The position numbers and the translations under genes were made by a program. From positions 1 through 64,000 of the forward strand of contig NZ_JACMYP010000013.1 of assembly GCF_020889705.1 (NCBI RefSeq): 64,000 nucleotides of DNA, written 5' to 3'. Shown piece by piece: positions 24,282 through 34,643 of this stretch. Position 1 is the stretch's first letter, and every line of letters begins with the position of its first letter. The stretch comes from Bradyrhizobium altum. GTDB lineage: Bacteria; Pseudomonadota; Alphaproteobacteria; Rhizobiales; Xanthobacteraceae. The notes under the pieces are model-generated. The model was not told the origin of the DNA. It searched no databases and worked only from the letters and a program-made list of their open reading frames with translations.

Positions 24282-25590
24282 TCGCCGCGCTCCGGCCAGG
24301 TGCTGGCGCGATCGCGGCCTTTGCCGTCGTCTCACTGCCGAGAATGAAGGCGCGCCGCATCGGCTTGATCACCAGCAAGGCCGTGAGGGCAGCGGTGGCA
24401 TTGAGCGCAACCGCGACGATGAACACGGCCTGCCAGCCGAGCTGCGAGGAGATGACGCTCGCGAGCGGCACGAGCAGCGCCGCCGTGCCCTTCGCCGTGT
24501 AGAGCATGCCGTTGTTCGTTGTTGCGTATTTGGCGCCGAACGTGTCGCCCGACGTCGCCGGAAACAGGCTGTAGATTTCGCCGAAGACGCCGAAATAGAC
24601 CGCCGTCGCCAGCACGAAAACAACCGGAATGTGGCCGTAGGTCGACAGCGTCAGCAACATCAGCGCCGCAGTCGCGAACGCAATGAACATCGTGTGCTCG
24701 CGGCCGATCGTGTCGGAGACCCAGCCAAAGAACGGACGGCCGAACCCGTCGAACACACGATCGAGCGAGATGGCAAAGGTCAGCGCCGCCATCTGGAAGC
24801 CCGCCAGGGTGACCGGCGTGTCCGCGATCTTGAAGTCGTGGGCGATCGGCCCGATCTGCGCCGCGGTCATCAACCCGCCGGAAGCCACCATGACGAACAC
24901 CAGGTACATGACCCAGAAGATCGGCGTGCGCAGGACCTGGGGCGGCGTGTAGTCGATTGCGCTCTGCGGCAGATTGAGCTGCTTTTTCCTGGGGGCCTCG
25001 ACGCCATGCGGCGGGCGGACGAACCAGGCCAGCAGGAGAACGATGAGGCCCTGCCCGATTCCGAACGTCAGGAAGGTGCTCTGGTAGCCGCTCGTGGCAA
25101 TCATGTTGGCAATCGGCACGACGGTGAGGGCTGCGCCGGCGCCAAAGCCTGCAGCGGTCGCGCCTGCGGCGAGGCCGCGCCGGTCCGGAAACCATTTCAG
25201 CGCGTTGCCGACGCAAGTGCCGTACACGGCGCCGGCGCCGATGCCCGCGGCAATAGCCGCTGCATAGAGCATGACGAGAGAAGAGGCGTATGAGTTCAGC
25301 ACCCAGGCCAATCCGATCATCAGCCCGCCGAACATGATGACGATGCGCGGGCCGTATTTGTCCACGAACCAGGCTTCCACCGGCACCAGCCATGTCTCGG
25401 TCATCACGAAAATCGTGAAGGCGAGCTGGATGGCCGGACGGCCCCAGTGATACTTGGCGTCGATCGGATCAACGAACAGCGTCCACCCGTATTGCAGGTT
25501 GGCGATCATCGCCATGCAGACGATGCCGATCGCGAGCTGGAGCCAGCGGAAGCCGCCGGGGGACGATGCCGGTTTCGTGCTGGAGATCAT
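24271..25590 (-). CDS. OFA-family MFS transporter (OxlT-like oxalate/formate antiporter)
   Basis: 439 residues from the ATG at 25590, with GGGAGC 4 nt upstream. It is a twelve-helix major facilitator with the OFA pattern: RWLQLAIGIVCMAMIANLQY at helix 1, ALKWFPDRRGLAAGATAAGF in the centre, and AKYATTNNGMLYTAKGTAAL near helix 11. OxlT exchanges oxalate for formate; relatives carry other small mono- and dicarboxylates. With an oxamate-degrading set nearby, oxalate, oxamate or glyoxylate is a sensible substrate, but this is inference. Confidence 0.88.
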   Translation of the reverse strand: MISSTKPASSPGGFRWLQLAIGIVCMAMIANLQYGWTLFVDPIDAKYHWGRPAIQLAFTIFVMTETWLVPVEAWFVDKYGPRIVIMFGGLMIGLAWVLNSYASSLVMLYAAAIAAGIGAGAVYGTCVGNALKWFPDRRGLAAGATAAGFGAGAALTVVPIANMIATSGYQSTFLTFGIGQGLIVLLLAWFVRPPHGVEAPRKKQLNLPQSAIDYTPPQVLRTPIFWVMYLVFVMVASGGLMTAAQIGPIAHDFKIADTPVTLAGFQMAALTFAISLDRVFDGFGRPFFGWVSDTIGREHTMFIAFATAALMLLTLSTYGHIPVVFVLATAVYFGVFGEIYSLFPATSGDTFGAKYATTNNGMLYTAKGTAALLVPLASVISSQLGWQAVFIVAVALNATAALTALLVIKPMRRAFILGSETTAKAAIAPAPGRSAAIEH

Positions 25591-25654
25591 GTGCGCTCCC
25601 AAAGAGATGGTGGTCGTTTGGTCCGGCTGCGTCGGGCTGTCGTCCTGCCGCCGC

Positions 25655-26437
25655 CTACTGACGAAATTCGTTGGTCAACTCGCCGATTCCGTCGATCGCG
25701 ATGGTGACCGTATTGACAGGCTCCTTCATCACTCCGACGCCGATCGATGTCCCGCAGCAGATCAGGTCGCCCGGCAACAGCGTCATGTCGTGTGAAATCT
25801 TGCTGACCAGCGCCTGCGCGCTGAAGATCATGTCCGCGATCGGATAATTCTGGCGCTCCACGCCGTTGAGGATGGTGCGCACCACAAGGCGTGCGGGGTC
25901 GAGGCCCGAGGCAATGACGGGACCGAAGGGCCCGTATCCGTCAAAACCCTTGGCCCGCGCCCATTGCGGGAAGGTCGGATCGCGGTTGAGAATGTCGGCG
26001 GCGGTGACGTCGTTGGTGCAGGTATAACCGAAGATGAAGGCGTCGGCCTGCTCGGGGGCTATGGCCGTGCAGCTCTTGCCGATGACAATGCCGAGTTCGC
26101 CTTCGTAGGTCGTCTTGCCATCGTAGCCCGGGGGGCGCGTGATGACGGCGCCAGGCGCGGTCACGCTGGTCTGGGCTTTCAACAGGTACAGCGGTTCGGC
26201 CGGCTCAGGTGATTTCAGCTTCGCCGCCAGTGCGTGGAAATTGTTCCAGAGCGCGATGATCTTGCTCGGCTCCGTTGGAGCGAGCAACTCGACATCGTCA
26301 AGCGCCAGCGTCTGTCCGGTCGGTCGTGTGTCGCCGAACATCTCTCCTGCATGCACGGAGATGCCGGACGGGGTGAGTTGCCCGAAGCCGGTTTCGGCAT
26401 GGTGGCGGAAGCGGACCCAGCGCGTCACATTGGCCAT
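25655..26437 (-). CDS. Fumarylacetoacetate hydrolase family protein
   Basis: 260 residues from the ATG at 26437; a GTG at 26446 that overlaps the previous stop is an alternative. It is an FAH fold: the metal ligands are in TYEGELGIVIG, followed by FGYTCTNDVTAADI and PGDLICCGTSIGVGVM. The family hydrolyses or decarboxylates 2-oxo acids with Mg2+. It lies between an OxlT-like carrier and a ketopantoate-reductase-like gene on the same strand. Its role here could be cleavage of an acylpyruvate-like intermediate; the reaction is unknown. Confidence 0.88.
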   Translation of the reverse strand: MANVTRWVRFRHHAETGFGQLTPSGISVHAGEMFGDTRPTGQTLALDDVELLAPTEPSKIIALWNNFHALAAKLKSPEPAEPLYLLKAQTSVTAPGAVITRPPGYDGKTTYEGELGIVIGKSCTAIAPEQADAFIFGYTCTNDVTAADILNRDPTFPQWARAKGFDGYGPFGPVIASGLDPARLVVRTILNGVERQNYPIADMIFSAQALVSKISHDMTLLPGDLICCGTSIGVGVMKEPVNTVTIAIDGIGELTNEFRQ

Positions 26438-26442
26438 CGCGA

Positions 26443-27459
26443 TCACGCCACCGCAAGCGATTGGGCTTCGACGCCGGCCGCCCCGTCATAGAGGCCTGCC
26501 AGTCTGCTGCGCTGCGCCACCAGCGCCAGCACCGCGTCGAGCGCGGGCGTCGCAATCCCCGTCATCCGGCCCATTTCCTGCACCACGGTGATCAGCGGAT
26601 CGATCTCGACAGGACGTCCACGCTCGAGATCCTGCAGCATCGAGGTCTTGTGCGCGCCGACCTTGCGTGCGCCCTCGATGCGGCGTTCGACATCGACCCG
26701 GAACTTGACGCCGAGGCTTTCCGCGATCGCCTGGGCCTCCAGCATGATCGCCCTGGACAGCGCCCGCGTGCCGGGATTGGTGCAGATCACGTCGAGGGTC
26801 GCGTGGGTGAGGGCGCTGATCGGGTTGAAGCAGACATTGCCCCACAGCTTCAGCCAGATCTCGTCGCGGATGCGGTCGAGCACCGGCGCCTTCATGCCCG
26901 CTGCCGCGAACAGGGCGGCAAGCCGCTCGACATCAGGTGTGATCTCACCGGAGGGTTCGCCGAGCGGAAAGCTGTTGCCATAGACGTGGCGGATCACGCC
27001 GGGCGCCTCGATCTCGGTGGCGGGATAGACCACGCAGCCGATGGCGCGCGCGGGGTCGAGTTCGTTCCACTGCCGTCCGCCGGGATCGATGCTCTCAAGC
27101 GCCGATCCCTCGTGCCGTCCGCCGTGCTTGTAGAAATACCAATAGGGAATGCCGTTGACGGCGGTGACGATGCGGGTCCGCTCACCCAGCAGGGGGCGCA
27201 TCGGTTCGATGACGCCGGTGATCGAATGCGCCTTGAGGCAAATGATGACGAAATCCTGTTCGCCGAGTTCGGCGGGATGATCGGTACAGCGAGGATGTAC
27301 CACGCGCTCCTCGTCGCCCATCAGGAGTTTCAGGCCATTCTGCCGCATCGCGGCGAGATGCGCGCCCCGCGCGACCAGGCTGACATCGGCGCCAGCGCGC
27401 ATAAATTCGACACCGAGATAGCCGCCGATGGCACCGGCGCCGTAGATGCAGACCTTCAT
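26443..27459 (-). CDS. 2-dehydropantoate 2-reductase-like (ApbA/PanE) oxidoreductase
   Basis: 338 residues from the ATG at 27459, with GAGAGGA before it. The Rossmann start is MKVCIYGAGAIGGYLG, the central LKAHSITGVIEPMRP contains the family Lys, and the C-terminal helical domain has KLWGNVCFNPISALTHAT. True PanE makes pantoate for CoA, but catabolic clusters often hold paralogues that reduce other 2-oxo acids. It is about 35 residues longer than E. coli PanE and sits beside FAH and MFS genes, so a pathway-specific reductase is more likely. Confidence 0.85.
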   Translation of the reverse strand: MKVCIYGAGAIGGYLGVEFMRAGADVSLVARGAHLAAMRQNGLKLLMGDEERVVHPRCTDHPAELGEQDFVIICLKAHSITGVIEPMRPLLGERTRIVTAVNGIPYWYFYKHGGRHEGSALESIDPGGRQWNELDPARAIGCVVYPATEIEAPGVIRHVYGNSFPLGEPSGEITPDVERLAALFAAAGMKAPVLDRIRDEIWLKLWGNVCFNPISALTHATLDVICTNPGTRALSRAIMLEAQAIAESLGVKFRVDVERRIEGARKVGAHKTSMLQDLERGRPVEIDPLITVVQEMGRMTGIATPALDAVLALVAQRSRLAGLYDGAAGVEAQSLAVA

Positions 27460-27544
27460 GAAATCCTCTCGAGCAGAGTGGGGACACAGCATGAGCCGCA
27501 ACGGCTCGAACCGGGTTGCGTGGCAATGGCCTTGGAAAAATCCG

Positions 27545-27958
27545 TCAGGCCGCGCAGGCGGCTTCCTCCAGGGCAAAGCCGATGTCCCGCATGCTCACGA
27601 CGCCGACGAGCCGGCCGTTGTCGATGACGGGGATATGGCGGATGTCGCGACGGACCATCAGACGCTCGACATCGGTGAGCGCGTCCTGCGAAGTGCAGGA
27701 CACCAGCGGCCGCGGCGAAATGAACTGCGCGACTTTCGCGGCAAGACCGCCCGTGCCGCGCTCGGCGATCACAGCGACGACGTCGCGCTCGCTGAACATT
27801 CCGACCACGGCGGCGTCGACGCTGCGCGAGGCGTTCCTGACCACGAGTGCGCCGACATTGCTCGCGTACATCAGGTTCGCTGCAATGCTCACGGTTTCGC
27901 TCGAGCCGATCGTCACCACGTGCGCACTGTTGGTGCGAAGGATGTCCCCGACATACAT
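27545..27958 (-). CDS. Two-CBS-domain protein
   Basis: 137 residues from the ATG at 27958, preceded by GGGAGGA. Two CBS repeats fill the protein (about 1-65 and 75-132): ALVVRNASRSVDAAVVGMFS closes the first and HIPVIDNGRLVGVVSMRDIG the second. Such stand-alone pairs bind adenine nucleotides and act as energy sensors. It is the first gene of the minus-strand catabolic run, 85 bp ahead of the reductase, so it may tune this pathway to AMP/ATP. Confidence 0.85.
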   Translation of the reverse strand: MYVGDILRTNSAHVVTIGSSETVSIAANLMYASNVGALVVRNASRSVDAAVVGMFSERDVVAVIAERGTGGLAAKVAQFISPRPLVSCTSQDALTDVERLMVRRDIRHIPVIDNGRLVGVVSMRDIGFALEEAACAA

Positions 27959-27997
27959 GGCATGGTCCTCCCGGTTACAGTCGTTAAGAAACAATCG

Positions 27998-28124
27998 TGG
28001 TATACATTATCCCAGAAGTCAAACAAAAGAATCGCCGCGTTATGTAAGAAAATGGCAAAAATACTGACCCATTCCGAAAGTCTGCGACCTTGACTCAGGC
28101 GTCTTTTGGTATGCCATATGCCAA
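27998..28124. promoter_or_regulatory. Divergent control region with dyads, CBS / IclR
   Basis: Between the CBS gene and the IclR gene lie TGGTATACA (27998-28006) and the imperfect dyad TTGGTATGCCATATGCCAA (28106-28124). TTGACT at 28090 could be a -35. The dyads are candidate sites for the adjacent IclR protein or for a GntR-type regulator. Confidence 0.45.
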
Positions 28125-28188
28125 TTGTGACGCTCGTTGTCGGCGAGCAATTTCGTTCTGAACCGCAACCGGTTAGGGGCAGGTCGTG

Positions 28189-29031
28189 ATGAAAAGAGAG
28201 CCGATCCGGCGCAAGCCGTCCGATCCCGATTTTCGCGCGCAGCCGGATCAGGACCCGCGAGATGGCGGCGTTCAATCGGTCGATCGCGCGCTGCAAATCA
28301 TGGAAGCGCTTGCAGAGGATGACGAAGGCTATCGGCTGACCGATCTTGCGATCCGCATCGGCTTGCCGCCGTCGACGGCTCATCGGCTGCTGACGACGCT
28401 GGAGAATCGCAGGTTCGTGCAGTTCGACCGCGAGGAGTCCAAGTGGCACATCGGCGCGCAAAGCTTCGTGGTCGGCTCGACCTTCATGCGCCGGCGCAAT
28501 TTTTCCGCGCGGGCATTGCCTTATCTGCGCAAGCTGCGCGACCAGACCAGGGAAACCGCCAATCTTGCAGTGGTCGACGATGATTCCATCATCGTCGTAT
28601 CCCGCATCGAAAGCCGGGAGATCATGCGTTCGCTGACCAAGGTCGGCGGACGCGTGGCGCTGATCGCCTCGGGCGTGGGGAAGGCGGTGCTGGCCGCGTA
28701 TTCCGATGCCGATATCAACGCGATCATCCGCCGTCGCGGCATGCCGCGCCTGACGGAGAAGTCGATCATTCGGCCGGGCGAGCTGTTCAGGGAATTGGAG
28801 ACCGTGCGACGCCAGGGCTATGCGGTGGACAATGAAGAGGCGCGGCTCGGCCTGCGCTGCGTCGCCGCAGTCGTCTTCAACGATTGCAGCGAGCCGTTCG
28901 CCGCGGTTTCGGTATCGGGGATGGCGGATCGGCTGACCGACGCGCGCTTGCCGGAGATCGGCGCCATCGTGCACCAGATCGCAGCCGAGCTCTCCGCAGA
29001 GCTTCGCGGCAGCAGCTGCACGCAACAGTAG
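28189..29031 (+). CDS. IclR-family transcriptional regulator
   Basis: 280 residues; ATG at 28189 (a GTG lies one codon earlier) after AGGGGCAGG. The N-terminal winged helix has YRLTDLAIRIGLPPSTAHRL, and the effector domain has GVGKAVLAAYSDADINAI and AVSVSGMADRLTDARLPEIG. In E. coli the IclR-type AllR represses the glyoxylate/allantoin genes and senses glyoxylate. This gene sits between the CBS-to-pyk run and gcl-hyi-glxR, so an AllR-like role is the natural inference. It carries an unusual basic 25-residue extension before the HTH. Confidence 0.9.
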   Translation: MKREPIRRKPSDPDFRAQPDQDPRDGGVQSVDRALQIMEALAEDDEGYRLTDLAIRIGLPPSTAHRLLTTLENRRFVQFDREESKWHIGAQSFVVGSTFMRRRNFSARALPYLRKLRDQTRETANLAVVDDDSIIVVSRIESREIMRSLTKVGGRVALIASGVGKAVLAAYSDADINAIIRRRGMPRLTEKSIIRPGELFRELETVRRQGYAVDNEEARLGLRCVAAVVFNDCSEPFAAVSVSGMADRLTDARLPEIGAIVHQIAAELSAELRGSSCTQQ

Positions 29032-29096
29032 CATGGCGCGAGGCCTGCGGCTGGTCTCGCCTTTGCCGGTTTCCATTCTTTCGCAGGCCCTAATCA

Positions 29097-29112
29097 CTTG
29101 CAGACATGCAAG
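29097..29112. promoter_or_regulatory. Palindrome CTTGCA-GACA-TGCAAG upstream of gcl
   Basis: A perfect 6-bp-arm dyad in the 192-bp gap between the IclR gene and gcl, 112 bp before the gcl start. It is a candidate operator for the glyoxylate genes. Confidence 0.45.
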
Positions 29113-29223
29113 AAATCGCAAGCGTTGCCATAGCGCGGAAAATCCAATCGTTTGCGTTGAGATCGATGATCGCGGGCCTGATGATCATGCTCAGGCCAAC
29201 TCATAGCGAAGCGGGATCATCAG

Positions 29224-31011
29224 ATGAAAATGCGAGCAGTGGATGCAGCAGTGCGCATTCTCGAACGCGAGGGGATCACCTGCGCGTTCGGCGTTCCCGG
29301 CGCCGCGATCAACCCGCTTTACTCCGCGCTGAAGCGCAACGGCTCGATCCGGCACATTCTGGCGCGCCACGTCGAGGGCGCCTCGCATATGGCGGAAGGC
29401 TACACCAGGGCCAAAGCGGGCAATATCGGCGTTTGCATCGGCACATCGGGCCCCGCCGGAACCGATATGATCACCGGCCTCTATTCGGCGATCGCGGATT
29501 CGATTCCGATCCTCTGCATCACCGGTCAGGCGCCGCGGGCGCGGCTCTACAAGGAAGATTTCCAGGCCGTCGACATCGAGGCGATCGCAAAGCCGGTGAC
29601 GAAATGGGCCGTCACCGTGCGCGAGCCGGCGCTGGTGCCGCGGGTGCTCAGCCAGGCCTTCCATATCATGCGCTCGGGGCGGCCGGGGCCGGTGCTGATC
29701 GATCTTCCCCTCGATGTGCAACTGACCGAGATCGAGTTCGACGACGAGACCTATTCGCCGCTGCCGGTCTACCAGCCTGCGGCGACGCGCAAGCAGATCG
29801 AGAAGGCGCTCGAGATGCTCAACGCCGCCGAGCGGCCGCTGATCGTGGCCGGCGGCGGGGTGATCAACGCCGATGCATCCGAGCTCCTGGTCGCCTTCGC
29901 CGAAGCGGTCAACGTTCCGGTCGTCCCGACGCTGATGGCGTGGGGCGCCATTCCGGACGATCACGCGCTGATGGCCGGCATGGTCGGCTTGCAGACCAGC
30001 CATCGCTACGCCAACGCGACGATGCTCGAATCCGATTTCGTGCTCGGCATCGGAAACCGCTGGGCCAACCGGCATACCGGTTCGATCGAGACCTACACCA
30101 AGGGTCGCAAATTCGTCCATGTCGACATCGAGCCGACACAGATCGGACGGGTTTTCAATCCGGACCTCGGCATCGTGTCGGACGCGAAGGCCGCGCTGGA
30201 ACTGTTCGTGACCATCGCCAGGGAGTGGCGGAAGTCGGGGAAGCTGCGCGATCGGCAGGCCTGGCCCGCAGCCTGTCGCGACCGCAAGCGCTCGATGCTG
30301 CGCAAGAGCCATTTCGATAACATCCCGATCAAGCCGCAGCGCGTCTACGAGGAAATGAACAAGGCGTTCAGTCGTGACACCTGCTACGTGACGGTGATCG
30401 GATTGTCGCAGATCGCGGGTGCCCAGTTCCTCAACGTCTATCAGCCGCGCAACTGGATCAACGCCGGGCAGGCCGGTCCGCTCGGCTGGACACTGCCTGC
30501 TGCGCTCGGCGTGCGCGCCGCCGATCCCGACCGCGACATCGTCGCGCTGTCGGGTGATTACGACTTCCAGTTCCTGATCGAGGAGCTCGCGGTCGGGGCG
30601 CAGTTCAATCTGCCCTACATCCACGTCGTCGTGAACAATTCATATCTCGGGCTGATCCGGCAGGCGCAGCGCGGCTTCGACATGGACTATCACGTCCAGC
30701 TCTCGTTCGAGAACATCAACGCACCCGAGATCGGCGCCTACGGTGTCGACCACGTCACCGTCGCAGAGGGGCTCGGCTGCAAGGCGATCCGTGTGACGGA
30801 TCCGAACGACGCACAGGCCGCGTTCGCGACCGCGCGCGAGTTGATGGCCAGGTATCGCGTGCCCGTGGTGGTGGAGTTCATCCTCGAGCGGGTCACCAAT
30901 ATCGCGATGGGAACGGAGATCGACAACATCGTCGAATTCGAGGAGGTGCTCGATCTCCCGCTCGATGACGTGCCGAGCGCACAACGATCCGGCACGCTAT
31001 TGCCGGCTTGA
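29224..31011 (+). CDS. gcl: Glyoxylate carboligase (tartronate-semialdehyde synthase)
   Basis: 595 residues, collinear with E. coli Gcl. [19 protein letters not shown] near residue 20 and [20 protein letters not shown] near 48 show Val where other ThDP enzymes have the catalytic Glu, which is characteristic of Gcl. The ThDP/Mg motif is [19 protein letters not shown] (about 440-460). It condenses two glyoxylate to tartronate semialdehyde and CO2. hyi follows after 39 bp and glxR after a further gap, reproducing the classic gcl-hyi-glxR order. Confidence 0.97.
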   Translation: MKMRAVDAAVRILEREGITCAFGVPGAAINPLYSALKRNGSIRHILARHVEGASHMAEGYTRAKAGNIGVCIGTSGPAGTDMITGLYSAIADSIPILCITGQAPRARLYKEDFQAVDIEAIAKPVTKWAVTVREPALVPRVLSQAFHIMRSGRPGPVLIDLPLDVQLTEIEFDDETYSPLPVYQPAATRKQIEKALEMLNAAERPLIVAGGGVINADASELLVAFAEAVNVPVVPTLMAWGAIPDDHALMAGMVGLQTSHRYANATMLESDFVLGIGNRWANRHTGSIETYTKGRKFVHVDIEPTQIGRVFNPDLGIVSDAKAALELFVTIAREWRKSGKLRDRQAWPAACRDRKRSMLRKSHFDNIPIKPQRVYEEMNKAFSRDTCYVTVIGLSQIAGAQFLNVYQPRNWINAGQAGPLGWTLPAALGVRAADPDRDIVALSGDYDFQFLIEELAVGAQFNLPYIHVVVNNSYLGLIRQAQRGFDMDYHVQLSFENINAPEIGAYGVDHVTVAEGLGCKAIRVTDPNDAQAAFATARELMARYRVPVVVEFILERVTNIAMGTEIDNIVEFEEVLDLPLDDVPSAQRSGTLLPA

Positions 31012-31050
31012 CGACCTCATTCAGCGCTGCCCCAAGCGGAGATACCACCC

Positions 31051-31836
<786 letters not shown>

Positions 31837-31930
31837 AGCTTTTCCGTTCCGATCGAATTGGAATGGAGCTTTGGACTTTGTTTTGACGCGTTTTCCTCAC
31901 GCGAACGGTATCCGCTTCGCAGGAAAACAT
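31837..31930. repeat. Dispersed intergenic repeat between hyi and glxR
   Basis: The stretch contains GAGCTTTTCCGTTCC, a partial dyad with GGAATGGAGCTT, and then TTTTGACGCGTTTTCCTCAC. I recognise this from memory as a very common intergenic repeat in bradyrhizobia and relatives. It interrupts the otherwise tight gcl-hyi-glxR run. Confidence 0.55.
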
Positions 31931-31959
31931 CCCAATCCGGCTGACAGGAGCGACGACAA

Positions 31960-32847
31960 ATGAAAGACATAGGATTCATCGGGCTCGGCACCATGGGACG
32001 TCCGATGGCGAGCCACCTCCTGGCTGCCGGCTATCGCCTGTTCCTGCACGACGTCGCACCTCTTCCGCCGGAGCTGATTGCAGCCGGCGGCGTCGCTTGC
32101 GAGTCCGCCAGGCAGGTGGCGCAGGAAGCGGACGCCGTGATCATCATGGTGCCGGATACGCCGCATGTGGAAGCCGTGCTGTTCGGTCAAGGCGGCGTCG
32201 CGGAGGGAGTCTCCAAAGGCATGATCGTGGTCGATATGAGCTCGATCTCGCCGCTGGCGACGAAGGAGTTTGCACGGAAGATCGATGCGCTGGGAGCCGA
32301 CTATCTCGACGCGCCGGTTTCCGGCGGTGAGGTTGGCGCAAAGGCCGCAAGCCTGACCATCATGGTTGGCGGGCGGGAGCGGGCGTTCAACGCGATGAAG
32401 CCCCTGTTTGACACGATGGGGAAGAATGTCACGCATGTCGGCGGCAATGGCGACGGCCAGACCACCAAGGTTGCGAACCAGATCATCGTGGCGTTGACCA
32501 TCGAGGCGGTGAGCGAGGCCCTGCTGTTTGCGTCCAAGGCGGGCGCCAATCCTGCGCTGGTCCGCCAGGCGTTGATGGGCGGTTTTGCCTCGTCCCGGAT
32601 CCTTGAAGTGCACGGCGAGCGGATGCTGAAGCGCAATTTCGATCCAGGCTTTCGCATCGAGCTGCATCAGAAGGATCTCAACCTCGCGCTGGAAGGCGCA
32701 CGGGCACTCGGGTTGTCGCTGCCGGGCACCGCGGCAGCTCAGCAGCTGTTCAACGCCTGCAACGCGCTCGGCGGCAAGGCCTGGGACCATTCCGCAATTC
32801 TGAGAGCGCTGGAAGTCATGGCGGGCCACGAGGTGGCGGCTGCCTGA
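31960..32847 (+). CDS. glxR: 2-hydroxy-3-oxopropionate (tartronate semialdehyde) reductase
   Basis: 295 residues of the beta-hydroxyacid dehydrogenase family. The Rossmann start is IGFIGLGTMGRPMASHLLAA, the substrate motif DAPVSGGEVGAKAASLTIMV, and the catalytic Lys is in GDGQTTKVANQIIVAL. It reduces tartronate semialdehyde to D-glycerate with NAD(P)H and supplies the glycerate kinase encoded at 23 kb. Typical length. Confidence 0.94.
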   Translation: MKDIGFIGLGTMGRPMASHLLAAGYRLFLHDVAPLPPELIAAGGVACESARQVAQEADAVIIMVPDTPHVEAVLFGQGGVAEGVSKGMIVVDMSSISPLATKEFARKIDALGADYLDAPVSGGEVGAKAASLTIMVGGRERAFNAMKPLFDTMGKNVTHVGGNGDGQTTKVANQIIVALTIEAVSEALLFASKAGANPALVRQALMGGFASSRILEVHGERMLKRNFDPGFRIELHQKDLNLALEGARALGLSLPGTAAAQQLFNACNALGGKAWDHSAILRALEVMAGHEVAAA

Positions 32848-32945
32848 GCTTCATGCAATGGTCACCGTGCGGACTTTGAATAATCCGCCCCGGTGACGAT
32901 ATCGACGGCCCGGCACCCGTATCCCAAAGAGCGATCTTTGGCTCC

Positions 32946-32981
32946 TTGACACGGTAAGTAAAAATATTATTACATACCGTG
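32946..32981 (+). promoter_or_regulatory. Promoter with embedded operator A, upstream of the GGT-family gene
   Basis: TTGACA (32946-32951) is followed by a large dyad, 32950-32981: CACGGTAAGTAA, 8 bp, TTACATACCGTG, with one mismatch in the 12-bp arms. It includes AAGTAA-AAAT-ATTATT (32956-32971), the weakest match to the palindrome seen at 37.8 and 43.6 kb. A -10 like TATTAC falls inside the dyad, so a bound dimer would block polymerase. Confidence 0.65.
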
Positions 32982-32998
32982 GTTGGGAGAGACGGCTG

Positions 32999-34591
32999 AT
33001 GTTGCAGACAAAACGAAGCTATGGCGGCATGGTGACCGCGCCGCACCACCTGGCGGCGCAGGCTGGACTCGCGGTCCTGTCGGAAGGTGGCAATGCCATT
33101 GAGGCGATGATCGCCTCGGCCGCGACGATTGCCGTGGTCTATCCGCATATGAACGGCCTCGGCGGCGACAGCTTCTGGCTGGTCGGCCGCGCCGGTTCGA
33201 TGCCGGTCGGGATTCAGGCTTGCGGACGCGCAGCGATGGCGGCGGATCGCGGCTGGTATCGCGAGCGTGGCTGCAGCAGCATTCCTGGCCGCGGCCCGCT
33301 GGCCGCGCTGACCGTCGCCGGGACCATCGACGGCTGGCAGAAGGCCTATGAGCTCAGCCGCGATCGCCATGACGGTCGGCTGCCGATGGCGCGGCTGCTC
33401 GAGCCCGCAATCCGGCATGCCGAGGAGGGCGTCGCCGTTACCAGCACGCTGCACGAGAACATCCGCAAGAAGCGGCATGAGCTCGAAGACGTGCCCGGCT
33501 ATGCCGAGGTCTATCTGCCGCAAGGCGCCCCGCTCGCGCTCGGCGCGCGGCTGCGGCAGCCGCGTGTCACCGCGACGCTGCGGCGTCTGGCCAAGGGTGG
33601 GCTGTCTGATTTCTATCGCGGCGAACTGGCGCGCTCGTTGGCGGCCGACCTCGAGCGGGTAGGGAGCCCGCTGCGATTGGCTGATCTGGAGCGGCATCAG
33701 GCATCGCTGGTGACGCCGCTGTCGGTCGAGGTGTCCGGACACAAGGTCTTCAACATGCCTCCGCCGACGCAGGGGCTGGCCTCGCTCCTGATCCTGGCAC
33801 TTTATGCCCGGCGCATCGCTGGCGAAGCCGATGGCGTCGATCATCTGCACAGGCTCGTCGAATGCACGAAAGCTGCGTTCCGTATTCGCAACGGCCACGT
33901 GACCGATCCCGACTACATGAAGCGCCCGGCCGCCGAATTCCTGACCGAGGAATCGCTCGCCGGGCTTCACGAAACGGTCTCCGACCACCGCGCCGCGCCG
34001 TGGCCCGATCCGTCCAAGCATGGCGATACGGTGTGGCTCGCTGCGACCGATCGCAGCGGACTCAGCGTCAGCTTCATTCAAAGTGTCTACTGGGAATTTG
34101 GTTCGGGCGTCATCCTGCCCGAGAGCGGAGTCACCTGGCAAAATCGCGGAACGAGCTTCAGCCTAAACGAGACCGATACCAATCGGTTGGATCCGGGACG
34201 CCTGCCGTTTCACACGATCCAGCCGGCGATGGCCGAACTCGGCGACGGGCGGCTGATCTCCTTCGGCACGATGGGCGGAGAGGGGCAGCCGCAGACCCAG
34301 GCCGCGATCTTCTCCCGTTACGCCATGCACGGCCAGGAGCTGCAGTCCGCGATTACCGCGCCGCGCTGGTTGCTCGGCCGCACCTGGGGCGAGGAAAACA
34401 ACAATTTGAAGATCGAATCCCGCTTCGATCCCGCGATCATCGAACGGTTACGCGCGCTCGGCCACGACATTCAGGTGACCGGCCCGTTCGAGGAGGTCAT
34501 GGGACACGCCGGCGCGATCGTCTGGCATCCGGACGGCCTGATGGAAGGAGCCAGCGATCCTCGCAGCGACGGCGTCGTTGCGACCCGCTGA
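32999..34591 (+). CDS. Gamma-glutamyltransferase family; probable oxamate amidohydrolase (HpxW-like)
   Basis: 530 residues of the GGT Ntn-hydrolase fold. Large-subunit motifs are GGNAIEAMIASAATIAVVYP and MNGLGGDSFWL. The processing/catalytic Thr is expected at about residue 344 in HGDTVWLAATDRSG, and the small-subunit SFGTMGGEGQPQTQAAIF is typical. There is no signal peptide, so it is not a periplasmic glutathione-degrading GGT. HpxW of the Klebsiella hpx cluster is a cytosolic GGT-fold enzyme that hydrolyses oxamate to oxalate and ammonia. With oxamate-carbamoyltransferase-like genes in this region, that function is the best inference. Confidence 0.8.
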   Translation: MLQTKRSYGGMVTAPHHLAAQAGLAVLSEGGNAIEAMIASAATIAVVYPHMNGLGGDSFWLVGRAGSMPVGIQACGRAAMAADRGWYRERGCSSIPGRGPLAALTVAGTIDGWQKAYELSRDRHDGRLPMARLLEPAIRHAEEGVAVTSTLHENIRKKRHELEDVPGYAEVYLPQGAPLALGARLRQPRVTATLRRLAKGGLSDFYRGELARSLAADLERVGSPLRLADLERHQASLVTPLSVEVSGHKVFNMPPPTQGLASLLILALYARRIAGEADGVDHLHRLVECTKAAFRIRNGHVTDPDYMKRPAAEFLTEESLAGLHETVSDHRAAPWPDPSKHGDTVWLAATDRSGLSVSFIQSVYWEFGSGVILPESGVTWQNRGTSFSLNETDTNRLDPGRLPFHTIQPAMAELGDGRLISFGTMGGEGQPQTQAAIFSRYAMHGQELQSAITAPRWLLGRTWGEENNNLKIESRFDPAIIERLRALGHDIQVTGPFEEVMGHAGAIVWHPDGLMEGASDPRSDGVVATR

Positions 34592-34643
34592 GGGGCATTC
34601 GCTGCTCTCGATCCGCACGATATTGCGTCGTGCGGCTTGCCCG

